Assembly: GCA_051649245.1 (NCBI GenBank)
Contig: JBOFGS010000002.1
Span: 1-6,714 of the forward strand
Reading direction: 5' to 3'
From: Brevinema_A sp051649245
GTDB taxonomy: Bacteria; Spirochaetota; Brevinematia; Brevinematales; Brevinemataceae
DNA: 6,714 nt
This document shows positions 1-6,442 of this stretch, one piece after another. The notes below the pieces were generated by a model. That model was not told where the DNA came from. It ran no database searches and saw only the letters and a program-made list of their open reading frames with translations. Every line of letters begins with the position of its first letter. Within the stretch, counting starts at the first letter, position 1. The translations under genes and the position numbers were made by a program.

Positions 1-132
1 ATCAATAGAATATTACTAGGGCTATCTGCCGGTTATCAATACGATCCTAATGGATTTTATACCCTTGATCGACATAGTACCTTTGTAAGGATAGAGCTAT
101 CCTATATCTTTGGTAAACAAAGCAATAATTAA
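1..132 (+). CDS. 3' end of a protein gene, possible outer-membrane beta-barrel C-terminus (partial)
   Basis: This is the only open + strand frame at the left edge. It gives 43 residues before a TAA at 130-132, and its start lies outside the window. The visible tail has alternating hydrophobic and polar stretches (for example RILLGLSAGYQY, then a short polar turn, then STFVRIELSYIF). That pattern fits two amphipathic beta-strands, and the aromatic-rich last strand resembles the C-terminal strand of outer-membrane barrel proteins. A short polar tail GKQSNN follows the final Phe. A strong hairpin terminator begins 4 bp after the stop, which supports this being a true gene end. The barrel reading is inference from strand pattern alone, and too little is present to name a family. 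Confidence 0.5.
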   Translation: MNRILLGLSAGYQYDPNGFYTLDRHSTFVRIELSYIFGKQSNN

Positions 133-135
133 ATC

Positions 136-172
136 AAAAGTAAACGCCCGTAAAATGGGCGTTTACTTTTTT
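136..172. terminator. Strong intrinsic terminator, probably bidirectional
   Basis: A perfect 14-bp stem (136-149 with 157-170) closes a 7-nt loop. The inner part is the GC-rich CGCCC/GGGCG block and the outer part is A/T. The + strand reads into T-rich sequence (TTTTTTAAC, then TTTTT), which fits the gene ending at 132. On the - strand the same stem ends in TTTTGATTT, so it can also stop transcripts of the convergent gene that ends at 250. Confidence 0.85.
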
Positions 173-187
173 AACTTTTTAGATCTT

Positions 188-239
188 CAAAACTTCTGAC
201 AAATCAAACTTTGCATAACACCAACTATGGGAAGTTTTG
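188..239. repeat. 9-bp inverted repeat between convergent genes
   Basis: CAAAACTTC (188-196) and GAAGTTTTG (231-239) are perfect inverse copies separated by 34 nt. In the - strand transcript they lie in the 3' UTR just after the stop codon at 250, ahead of the 136-170 terminator. There is no U-tract after the stem, so it is not itself a good terminator. It could protect or process the 3' end, or it may be chance in A/T-rich DNA. Confidence 0.4.
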
Positions 240-249
240 TTATTTTTAT

Positions 250-2067
250 TTAATGATCTTGATAAAGAACACCTACACAAAAAGCATCCAAACCAACATG
301 TGTCGTGATAGATGGAGGAGCCATATTGATATCACATGGTGCAAAGCCGATGATTTCTATTAATTGTGAAAGTAATTTATCCAGTTCTGTATGATTGGTC
401 ATCGTATGTGTTATAACATAATGTTTAATAGGTGTTTTTGCCATTGATGTACGAATTGCATCCAATGTTTTAGTAAAAGCTTTTTCAAAACCAAATGCTT
501 TATTTGTAACGACAGGTTTTCCATTAGGCATTTCAAGTACAGGACATAAACGAAGTGCTTTAATAATTGTTCCTTTAAAAGCACCCAAACGACCACCTGC
601 AATCAAATGATCAATTGTTCTGAAATTAATAAAATTATTAGACCGTTTAATACTTTTTTGAGCATTGCTAATGATTTCATCATGAGAAAGACCGTTCTCC
701 AAATCTTCAATCACCCCTTTAGCAACAGCTCCACCACCAGCAGCCATATGATTAGTATTGATCACATCAATTTTGGTAGAAATGGATTTTTTTACCCAAT
801 TAATAGCCTGCAATGCACTATTATAAGTACCACTAACCTCTTTACCTACAGTTAAAACAATGATTGATTCATAATGTTTGGATAAAGATAAGAATGTATC
901 TGCAAAGGTCTTAGGAGAAGGTTGAGATGTTTTGAGTTTGAAATCTGATTCTTCGCGTTGACGTTTAATGAATAAATTAATATCAAATGTTTTCAAATCA
1001 TAGTAGGTACTGCCGTTAATATCTAAAACAAAGGAGACTTGATGGATCTGATGTTCATCAATAAACTCAGGAGATAACGAAATTCCAGAATCAACAACAA
1101 TAGCAATCGGATGCTTTCGTTGATGAAGATCTGTATATTGACGACGCATATCTTCAACTTTTTGAAAAGTAAATGTACCAAATTTTCTGAGCTTGTCAAA
1201 CATTTCTGCAGGATGATTGGTATGAAAATGAAGACGAAGCTTATTTTCAGCACCGGCTATTACAATAGAATCAGAATCTTCTTCTAAAATTTCTTTTATT
1301 GTTTTTTTGCTCATATTAGTACCAATTAAACAAGTTTCGGTACAATAGCGATTATGCAATGATTCTTCAGTTAATATTTCAGCCTCAGCAAAGGGTGCAT
1401 CGGTATCAAGCATGAGCAAATGTTCCATATCATGGTCATCACGAGAAAACGCTTTATTAATAATTGTTTCTTTCATACCTTCAATAAAAAGAACAAAACC
1501 CTTAGCTCCTGCATCCACAACTTTTGCCAATCTCATTGCTTCTAATTGTTCGGCAGTTTTTGCTAACGCTTTTTTAGCAACTTCTTCAGCTCGTTCAAGT
1601 AAAATCTCGAAATGAGGAAGTTCATCTTGTTTTTCATGAATAAATTCAGCCCATTCACGAATAACAGAAATAATAGTTCCTTCTTGAGGAGTAGGAATGG
1701 CTTCATAAACATATTCGGACGCTTTTTTGACAATTTCAGCAAATTTTTGAGTGGATAATGTTGCAACATCAGCCATTTCTTGACCTATACTATATAAAAA
1801 TTGTGCAAAAATAACACCACTGTTACCTCTAGCTCCATCCAACGCAGCATCACCAATGCTCGATGCAACAACTGAAATAGAGGTATCTTCTTTTGAATGA
1901 TAAATAATAGAAGTTGCTGTTGCGGCTAAATTAGAACCCGTATCACCATCAGGTACAGGAAACACATTGATTTTGTTGATTTCTTCTTGATGCTCAATCA
2001 AACGTTTCCCACCAGATAAAATAGACCAATAAAATTCTTTTCCTGTAAGATTAGACAGTATTGACAT
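250..2067 (-). CDS. Fused DAK2 (FakA-like) and DegV (FakB-like) protein, probable fatty acid kinase
   Basis: The 605-residue product joins two families that are usually separate proteins. The N-terminal third is a DAK2/DhaL-type nucleotide-binding domain: NVFPVPDGDTGSN around 34-46 holds the Mg-binding aspartates, followed by DGARGNSG (77-84) and VDAGAKGF (184-191). A FakA-type middle region follows, with CTETC (242-246) and LHFHTNHP (279-286), whose Cys and His residues resemble the metal-binding set of FakA. From about 320 the protein is DegV-like: IAIVVDSG (321-328), TSQPSP (380-385), VSGTYNSA (411-418) and GGRLG (491-495). In the known FakA/FakB system, FakB presents a bound fatty acid to FakA, which makes acyl-phosphate for membrane lipid synthesis. 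The start is set at 2067 because AGGAGG lies 5 nt upstream (2073-2078), and the ATG at 2136 sits at the predicted transcription start. The gene is monocistronic, divergent from the exbB-like operon, and cytoplasmic. Domain calls are strong; the fatty acid substrate is inferred. Confidence 0.9.
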   Translation of the reverse strand: MSILSNLTGKEFYWSILSGGKRLIEHQEEINKINVFPVPDGDTGSNLAATATSIIYHSKEDTSISVVASSIGDAALDGARGNSGVIFAQFLYSIGQEMADVATLSTQKFAEIVKKASEYVYEAIPTPQEGTIISVIREWAEFIHEKQDELPHFEILLERAEEVAKKALAKTAEQLEAMRLAKVVDAGAKGFVLFIEGMKETIINKAFSRDDHDMEHLLMLDTDAPFAEAEILTEESLHNRYCTETCLIGTNMSKKTIKEILEEDSDSIVIAGAENKLRLHFHTNHPAEMFDKLRKFGTFTFQKVEDMRRQYTDLHQRKHPIAIVVDSGISLSPEFIDEHQIHQVSFVLDINGSTYYDLKTFDINLFIKRQREESDFKLKTSQPSPKTFADTFLSLSKHYESIIVLTVGKEVSGTYNSALQAINWVKKSISTKIDVINTNHMAAGGGAVAKGVIEDLENGLSHDEIISNAQKSIKRSNNFINFRTIDHLIAGGRLGAFKGTIIKALRLCPVLEMPNGKPVVTNKAFGFEKAFTKTLDAIRTSMAKTPIKHYVITHTMTNHTELDKLLSQLIEIIGFAPCDINMAPPSITTHVGLDAFCVGVLYQDH

Positions 2068-2072
2068 CACTG

Positions 2073-2078
2073 CCTCCT
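2073..2078 (-). promoter_or_regulatory. Ribosome binding site that fixes the start of the DAK2-DegV gene
   Basis: A full AGGAGG on the - strand sits 5 nt before the ATG at 2067-2065. No comparable site precedes the in-frame ATG at 2136, so the 23 residues encoded between 2136 and 2068 are probably not translated. Confidence 0.85.
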
Positions 2079-2139
2079 GTTGTTTTATATTTCTTTGAAT
2101 AAAATTACTATTTAAATCATGAACATAAATATTCAAAAT

Positions 2140-2168
2140 AGTATAGTGTATTTTTTCACAAATTGCAA
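2140..2168 (-). promoter_or_regulatory. Sigma-70-type promoter of the DAK2-DegV gene
   Basis: On the - strand, TTGCAA (2163-2168) is the -35 element and TATACT (2140-2145) the -10 element, with an ideal 17-bp spacer. The predicted transcription start is near 2133. This leaves a leader of about 65 nt before the ATG at 2067. Confidence 0.7.
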
Positions 2169-2221
2169 CTATTTAGTAGATATAAAATCTCAAATAAAAT
2201 AATTTAAAGAACTTGATACAC

Positions 2222-2238
2222 ATGTACAAGTATGTACA
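2222..2238. promoter_or_regulatory. Paired ATGTACA motifs, possible operator
   Basis: ATGTACA occurs at 2222-2228 and again at 2232-2238. Each copy contains the palindrome TGTACA, and the copies are offset by exactly 10 bp, one helical turn. The pair lies about 55 to 75 bp upstream of the -35 element of the DAK2-DegV promoter, a place where an activator or repressor could act. No regulator can be named from this. Confidence 0.3.
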
Positions 2239-2256
2239 CGTTGAATTATTAACATA

Positions 2257-2285
2257 TTGACTCAAATATTTTAGTAAAATATATT
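2257..2285 (+). promoter_or_regulatory. Promoter-like site inside the intergenic region
   Basis: TTGACT (2257-2262) and TATATT (2280-2285) are separated by 17 bp on the + strand. A perfect 7-bp inverted repeat (2266-2272 with 2276-2282) fills most of the spacer and overlaps the start of the -10 element, as an operator might. Transcription from here would begin near 2292 and either run about 500 nt into the exbB-like operon or make a short RNA. Such A/T-rich DNA produces chance promoters, so confidence is low. Confidence 0.35.
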
Positions 2286-2602
2286 TTCACGGAATTATTG
2301 ATATCATTAATATCGTAAATTTAATACCATATTTGAGATATATTTTAAATTTTGGTCATAGTAAATACTTTATATAGATAAAAAATTAACAGTATACAAA
2401 TATTTAAATACTAAAATAATTTTTCTTAGACGAATAAAAATTCAAATAGATCAGATAAAATAGATACTTATTTTACAAAATAAAAGATTATGCAAGATAA
2501 AGGCTAATAGAATAAAAATATCAAAGTGTTATCATGGATCTGAAAATATTCGCAACATTAATAAAGATATGATCTCTAAAATATTCTATATTTAAATCGA
2601 CA

Positions 2603-2637
2603 GATATATCAGAGAAAAAGAGTAATCTCAATATATC
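2603..2637. repeat. AT-rich imperfect inverted repeat
   Basis: GATATAT (2603-2609) pairs with ATATATC (2631-2637). Inside it, GAGA (2612-2615) pairs with TCTC (2626-2629) around a 10-nt loop. There is no downstream T-tract, so it is not a terminator. It lies about 70 bp upstream of the -35 element of the exbB-like operon. Confidence 0.3.
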
Positions 2638-2708
2638 ATTCAACTATTTATTGCACAAATACATAATATTAACAGATTAGTATTTGGATAAAAATTTATG
2701 TTAATTTC

Positions 2709-2737
2709 TTGACCTAAAATATAAATTCGCTTATAAT
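2709..2737 (+). promoter_or_regulatory. Near-consensus promoter of the exbB-like / ppiD-like / pfk operon
   Basis: TTGACC (2709-2714) and a perfect TATAAT (2732-2737) have a 17-bp spacer. The predicted start is near 2744, giving a leader of about 45 nt. A 6-bp inverted repeat, TATAGT/ACTATA (2739-2744 with 2752-2757), covers the start point and could be an operator or a small 5' hairpin. Confidence 0.85.
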
Positions 2738-2778
2738 ATATAGTATTATTAACTATAGAATTGTTTTTGATCTTTTTT

Positions 2779-2784
2779 GGGAGG
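2779..2784 (+). promoter_or_regulatory. Ribosome binding site of the exbB-like gene
   Basis: GGGAGG lies 5 nt before the ATG at 2790, a strong site that fixes this start. Confidence 0.85.
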
Positions 2785-2789
2785 AATTA

Positions 2790-3434
2790 ATGTTGTATTT
2801 ACTGCAAGGTGGTTGGGTGATGGTTGCTATCATTCTTTCATCAATTATTGCGTTAGCGGTATTTGTTGAGCGATCATTTTATCTCTATTCAGTTTCAAGA
2901 AATGCAGCAGTTCTAAGAAGAGAAATGCAAGAACGCTTTAGAGGTCTAAAAATAGGTGAGGCAATTTCTATTTGCGACAATCATCCTGGTAGTGCTTCTA
3001 ACATTATTCGTTCTGGTTTGAGTATGGCTACACGATCACGTGAAGAAATGGAAAAAGCAATGGACGATATCGCAAAATTGGAAATACCAAAGTTAACTAA
3101 AAATCTTGCTATTCTTGGGACAATTGTTAATGTATCTATGTTATTGGGATTATTAGGTACAGTTTTGGGGATGATTTCTTCAACTACTGTTCTTGCAAAT
3201 CAAGGACTAGGAAATCCTCAAGATCTTATTGCAGGTATCGCAAAAGCTCTTGTAACTACAGCTGGTGGTTTGATTGTAGCAATTCCTTCTTTAATTGCAT
3301 ACAACTATCTTACTACCAAAGTCGATACAATAATCACCGAAATAGAAAATACAGCATTAGATTTAGTTAGGGTTCTCAAACCAACGAGTTCTATCTCATT
3401 ATCTAATTCGACATCAAACTTTAAGCAATGGTAA
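2790..3434 (+). CDS. MotA/TolQ/ExbB-family proton channel subunit
   Basis: The 214-residue protein has the ExbB/TolQ layout. TM1 is at about 9-30. A cytoplasmic stretch of about 75 residues follows, then TM2 (about 106-132) with the family signature GLLGTVLGMI (120-129), then TM3 (about 153-175) with ALVTTAGGLIVAIP. The paired threonines in TM3 match the residues lining the proton path in this family. Length fits small ExbB proteins. The last 15 or so residues are a Ser/Asn-rich tail. In known systems ExbB/TolQ pentamers surround an ExbD/TolR dimer and use the proton gradient to drive envelope work. No ExbD/TolR gene follows; the next gene starts 14 bp downstream and encodes a different type of anchored protein. 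It is the first gene of the operon, with a near-consensus promoter and strong RBS. The family call is firm; ExbB versus TolQ cannot be separated, so no symbol is given. Confidence 0.9.
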   Translation: MLYLLQGGWVMVAIILSSIIALAVFVERSFYLYSVSRNAAVLRREMQERFRGLKIGEAISICDNHPGSASNIIRSGLSMATRSREEMEKAMDDIAKLEIPKLTKNLAILGTIVNVSMLLGLLGTVLGMISSTTVLANQGLGNPQDLIAGIAKALVTTAGGLIVAIPSLIAYNYLTTKVDTIITEIENTALDLVRVLKPTSSISLSNSTSNFKQW

Positions 3435-3448
3435 TTAAGGAATTAAAA

Positions 3449-4918
3449 ATGAAAACAAAAAATACCACCTCACACCATATCCCAACAGAAAAAAATGTTC
3501 GACATAAAATCGTAAAAATCATATTACAATTCTTTGTATGGATTTTAATTATTGCATTTGTCTCAACAATTGGAGCTACATTTGATACACAATCGACTCC
3601 TATTGTTATTAAAAGTAAATCATCCCAAATAGACTTAGCTGGTAACAGTCTTTTTATGCTTGAACGATCCTCATTAAATGAACAAACCGACACAGAAGAT
3701 AATCGTTTTCAAAACATCGATCCACGTATGTATAATAGAGATCTTGATCAATCAACATTAAGCAATACGATGTTATTAACAGCACGTAAAGATTTTTTCA
3801 AAGAAATAGGACTTAGACCTTCTCAAAAAGTAAAAGAATACTATAGAGCTCAAAATGGATACTCAGCAGAATTTAATGAATTACAATATAATCTCCAAAG
3901 TTTTTTTGGAAATCTTGGAGCATTAAATAGTATTTCTATGATTACAATTGCTGATATATATGCTTTTAATGAATTATTAAATTTTGAAATTTCAACAGAA
4001 TTTATTAGTTTAAATAAGACAAACTTCTTAATAGGGAAAATAAGTTCTGACCAATTATTCGCTTATTTTCAAAAAAACATTCTTCAATGGGCTGATAACA
4101 TCAATATTATGGAATTTACTTTTGAAAATAGAGGAGAGGCTCGTAAAGGGAAAAATCTTATTAAAGAAAAAGGGCTGGATATTGCTCTAGAAGAACTATC
4201 TATCAATAAAAAGATAACAATCTCTACTAATAAGAATATTGTTGCAAACAGAGAAAATTTTAATTATTTAACAGAAATTTTAAAAGCTTATACTAATAGA
4301 TCTGAAGATGCTCAAACTATTTCCGAACCTATATATTACAATGGTCAGTATAAAATTGCTGTTTTAAATGATGATTTATCTCTATCCAATATGGATCCAC
4401 AAAAATTATTTCAGATCAGCAAATCTTATGTTTCTGAAAATTATAAATCATTATCCCGAACATTCAACAAAGAATGGGAAGAAACTAAAAAAATATTTGA
4501 AACTAAGGTCAATGATGGAGAAGCTTTTTCTTCAATCAAAAGAGAATTAGCTGGAACTATACATCATGTCACAGCACCATTTACAGTATTTAATAATACA
4601 ATTTACTCTATTCAAGGTGCTGCGTTATCTGTACCTATTCTTAAGGACAGTAAAATATTTAATGCTATTATCAATACTCCAATTAATGAAAGCACCGTAG
4701 TCATAAAAAATAACCAAAAAGAATGGCTCTTTGGTCTTAAACCTCTTTCAAAAGAATTAAAACAAGATAATGCATTTCAAGCAACAGATGCACAAAAAGG
4801 ATACTTATTTACTCAACAAAAAGGAATCTTTCTAATGCAAATGTTTGGAGAAAATCTTTTCAAAAAATACAAAATAAAAAGTTATCCTGAAGAATTAACT
4901 AATCTTACATATAATTAA
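3449..4918 (+). CDS. Membrane-anchored, PpiD/SurA-like periplasmic protein (divergent)
   Basis: The 489-residue protein has a basic N-terminus (KNVRHK), one hydrophobic segment at about 21-43, and a long hydrophilic remainder without a single cysteine. This fits a single-pass protein facing the periplasm. The order of helical blocks recalls PpiD/SurA foldases: a segment around 105-135 (SNTMLLTARKDFFKEIGL, then PSQKVKEYY) resembles the SurA N-terminal chaperone helices. The region around 197-245 (ISSDQLFAYF, then MEFTFENRGEARK) resembles the entry into a parvulin domain. I do not see a well-kept parvulin active site, so prolyl isomerase activity is doubtful. I chose ATG 3449 because AAGGA (3437-3441) lies 7 nt upstream. 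An in-frame ATG at 3428, overlapping the previous stop, has no Shine-Dalgarno and would add seven residues. It sits between the exbB-like gene and pfk in one operon. The resemblance is from memory of the family pattern and moderate at best; otherwise it is a hypothetical membrane protein. Confidence 0.65.
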   Translation: MKTKNTTSHHIPTEKNVRHKIVKIILQFFVWILIIAFVSTIGATFDTQSTPIVIKSKSSQIDLAGNSLFMLERSSLNEQTDTEDNRFQNIDPRMYNRDLDQSTLSNTMLLTARKDFFKEIGLRPSQKVKEYYRAQNGYSAEFNELQYNLQSFFGNLGALNSISMITIADIYAFNELLNFEISTEFISLNKTNFLIGKISSDQLFAYFQKNILQWADNINIMEFTFENRGEARKGKNLIKEKGLDIALEELSINKKITISTNKNIVANRENFNYLTEILKAYTNRSEDAQTISEPIYYNGQYKIAVLNDDLSLSNMDPQKLFQISKSYVSENYKSLSRTFNKEWEETKKIFETKVNDGEAFSSIKRELAGTIHHVTAPFTVFNNTIYSIQGAALSVPILKDSKIFNAIINTPINESTVVIKNNQKEWLFGLKPLSKELKQDNAFQATDAQKGYLFTQQKGIFLMQMFGENLFKKYKIKSYPEELTNLTYN

Positions 4919-4933
4919 AAAATATTTTATCCT

Positions 4934-4940
4934 GGAGGAG
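4934..4940 (+). promoter_or_regulatory. Ribosome binding site of pfk
   Basis: GGAGGAG ends 7 nt before the ATG at 4948. It is a strong site, suggesting pfk is well translated even as the third gene of the transcript. Confidence 0.8.
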
Positions 4941-4947
4941 TACACAC

Positions 4948-6282
4948 ATGAGTTTATATTTTACAACTAAACAACTCGGAGACGCTAATTTCACATCACC
5001 TCTTTTAGCTCTTGGAGACTGGGGATTTATTTCAAACAATGAAAGAATATTATATGATGTTCTTTATGATGCAGATCAAAATAAACAACCTAATCTTAAG
5101 TATTCCTTTGAAAAAGCCGGTCCGAGAAAGAAAATGTATTTTGATCCTAAAAAAGTAAAAGCTGCAGTCATGACTTGTGGTGGTTTATGTCCAGGATTAA
5201 ATGATGTTATTCGTGCCATTGTCCGAGAGCTTTATTATAGCTATGGAGTACATTCTATTTTAGGGATTCCTTATGGATATCAAGGCTTAGTAAATCTAAA
5301 AAAATACAAACCTATCGCTCTAGGTCCTGAGTTTGTTGACAGAATCCATAGGTTAGGTGGAACAGTACTAGGATCATCAAGAGGTGGTGGAGAGAAAATT
5401 AGTGAAATTGTTGATAATTTAGAATTTCTTGATATTAATATACTATTTACAATTGGTGGTGACGGTACTCTTAAAGGAGCTCATAAAATTGTTGAAGAAA
5501 TTGAAAGACGAGGTCTTAAGATTTCAGTCATTGGTATTCCAAAAACAATTGATAATGATATTAGTTATATTCAAAGCTCTTTTGGTTTTGAAACAGCATT
5601 TAGCTTAGCTGTAAATGCTATTTCTAGTGCAAGTATTGAAGCTGATAACGCTCCAATGGGTATTGGTCTCGTTAAATTGATGGGAAGACATTCAGGATTT
5701 ATTGCCGCTAATGCTACTCTTGCAATGAATGATGTTAACTTTGTTTTTGTTCCTGAAGTCTCTTTTCGTATGGATGGTCCTGATGGTTTTTTATATGCTC
5801 TTGAAAAAAGACTTCTTGCTCGTGATCATGCAGTCATTTGTATTGCTGAAGGTGCTGGACAAGATATTTTGGTTAAAGATAGAGAACATCAAGAAAAAGA
5901 TGCATCAAATAATGTTCGTTTAGAAGATGTTGGAATTTGGATGAAAAATCGTATTTTAGCGTACTTTAAAGAACGTAACCTTGAGGTCAATCTTAAATAT
6001 ATTGATCCAAGTTATATGATCCGTAGTGCTCCTGCATGTCCTAATGATTCATTGTATTGTTTATTGTTAGGTCAAAATGCAGTCCATGCGGCAATGGCAG
6101 GCAAAACAGATTTGGTGATCGGACGTTGGAATAATATGTACACACATGTTCCTATTGAGCTTGCAACATCAAAACGAAAACACATCAATCCCCACTCTAT
6201 TTTCTGGCATAACCTTATATCTGCAACTCGTCAACCTCCAGAAATTTTTGATATGCCTCCTGAAGAAATAGAAGAACAATAA
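4948..6282 (+). CDS. 6-phosphofructokinase, long spirochaete/trypanosomatid-type PfkA family
   Basis: The 444-residue cytoplasmic enzyme phosphorylates fructose 6-phosphate to fructose 1,6-bisphosphate in glycolysis. Motifs run in PFK order: GGLCPGLN (78-85) for phosphoryl-donor binding, GGDGT (170-174), PKTIDND (198-204) with the catalytic base Asp202, MGRHSGF (245-251) for substrate binding, PEVSF (269-273), and IDPSYMIRS (352-360) with a phosphate-binding Arg359. An N-terminal extension of about 70 residues precedes the core, as in the long forms known from spirochaetes and trypanosomatids. Donor choice is the open point. PPi-dependent enzymes carry GGDD plus PKTIDND, and classic ATP enzymes GGDG plus PGTIDND. 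This protein has Gly173 with Lys199, the mixed set found in trypanosomatid ATP-PFK, so ATP is favoured but PPi is not excluded. It lies 29 bp after the ppiD-like gene with no terminator between. No hairpin terminator follows before the tRNA gene. Confidence 0.95.
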   Translation: MSLYFTTKQLGDANFTSPLLALGDWGFISNNERILYDVLYDADQNKQPNLKYSFEKAGPRKKMYFDPKKVKAAVMTCGGLCPGLNDVIRAIVRELYYSYGVHSILGIPYGYQGLVNLKKYKPIALGPEFVDRIHRLGGTVLGSSRGGGEKISEIVDNLEFLDINILFTIGGDGTLKGAHKIVEEIERRGLKISVIGIPKTIDNDISYIQSSFGFETAFSLAVNAISSASIEADNAPMGIGLVKLMGRHSGFIAANATLAMNDVNFVFVPEVSFRMDGPDGFLYALEKRLLARDHAVICIAEGAGQDILVKDREHQEKDASNNVRLEDVGIWMKNRILAYFKERNLEVNLKYIDPSYMIRSAPACPNDSLYCLLLGQNAVHAAMAGKTDLVIGRWNNMYTHVPIELATSKRKHINPHSIFWHNLISATRQPPEIFDMPPEEIEEQ

Positions 6283-6307
6283 AATATTATAAATCATCTA
6301 AAAAGTA

Positions 6308-6336
6308 TTGAATTTTATTATATAATATGTTATAAT
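6308..6336 (+). promoter_or_regulatory. Promoter of tRNA-Ser
   Basis: TTGAAT (6308-6313) and a perfect TATAAT (6331-6336) are 17 bp apart. Predicted transcription starts near 6343, about 9 nt before the mature tRNA 5' end. A second TATAAT lies at 6321-6326 but lacks a well-placed -35. Confidence 0.7.
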
Positions 6337-6351
6337 TTATAACTATTTTAG

Positions 6352-6436
6352 GGAAAGATGGCCGAGTGGTCGAAGGCGCACGCCTGGAACGCGTGTAAAC
6401 GGTAACGTTTCGTGGGTTCGAATCCCACTCTTTCCG
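6352..6436 (+). tRNA. tRNA-Ser (anticodon GGA)
   Basis: A complete class II tRNA folds here. The acceptor stem GGAAAGA (6352-6358) pairs perfectly with TCTTTCC (6429-6435), with G6436 as discriminator. The D stem is GCC/GGC (6361-6363 with 6375-6377). The anticodon stem CACGC/GCGTG (6379-6383 with 6391-6395) closes the loop CTGGAAC, giving anticodon GGA at 6386-6388, which reads UCU and UCC. The long variable arm AAACG/CGTTT (6397-6401 with 6406-6410) is the serine hallmark. The T arm is GTGGG-TTCGAAT-CCCAC. The 3' CCA is not encoded and must be added after processing. Confidence 0.97.
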
Positions 6437-6442
6437 AATGCT

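Larger units (their letters stand above)
2146..2708. other. Long AT-rich intergenic region without a convincing gene
   Basis: This stretch lies between the divergent promoters. It is much more A/T-rich than the flanking genes and has frequent stops in all frames. The longest start-to-stop runs I looked at are very short and lack a Shine-Dalgarno (for example ATG at 2534, 12 codons). It does hold a TGTACA pair near 2223-2238, a promoter-like site at 2257-2285, and a hairpin at 2603-2637. I see no tRNA, no known RNA family and no terminator with a U-tract. Confidence 0.6.

Noticed and set aside
411..1769. Several 60-80 codon frames on both strands within the DAK2-DegV gene
   Set aside because: All lie inside the clearly supported 250-2067 gene, with no own RBS or recognisable motif.
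2534..2572. A 12-codon ATG frame in the intergenic region as a possible leader peptide
   Set aside because: No Shine-Dalgarno, no promoter placed for it, and no attenuator hairpin after it.
3421..3693. A 90-codon - strand frame opposite the start of the ppiD-like gene
   Set aside because: It is antisense to a gene with a hydrophobic N-terminus and a proper operon position; no RBS or family signal.
4368..5923. Short + strand frames at 4368-4550 and 5729-5923
   Set aside because: They are out-of-frame readings within the ppiD-like and pfk genes and show no independent start signals.
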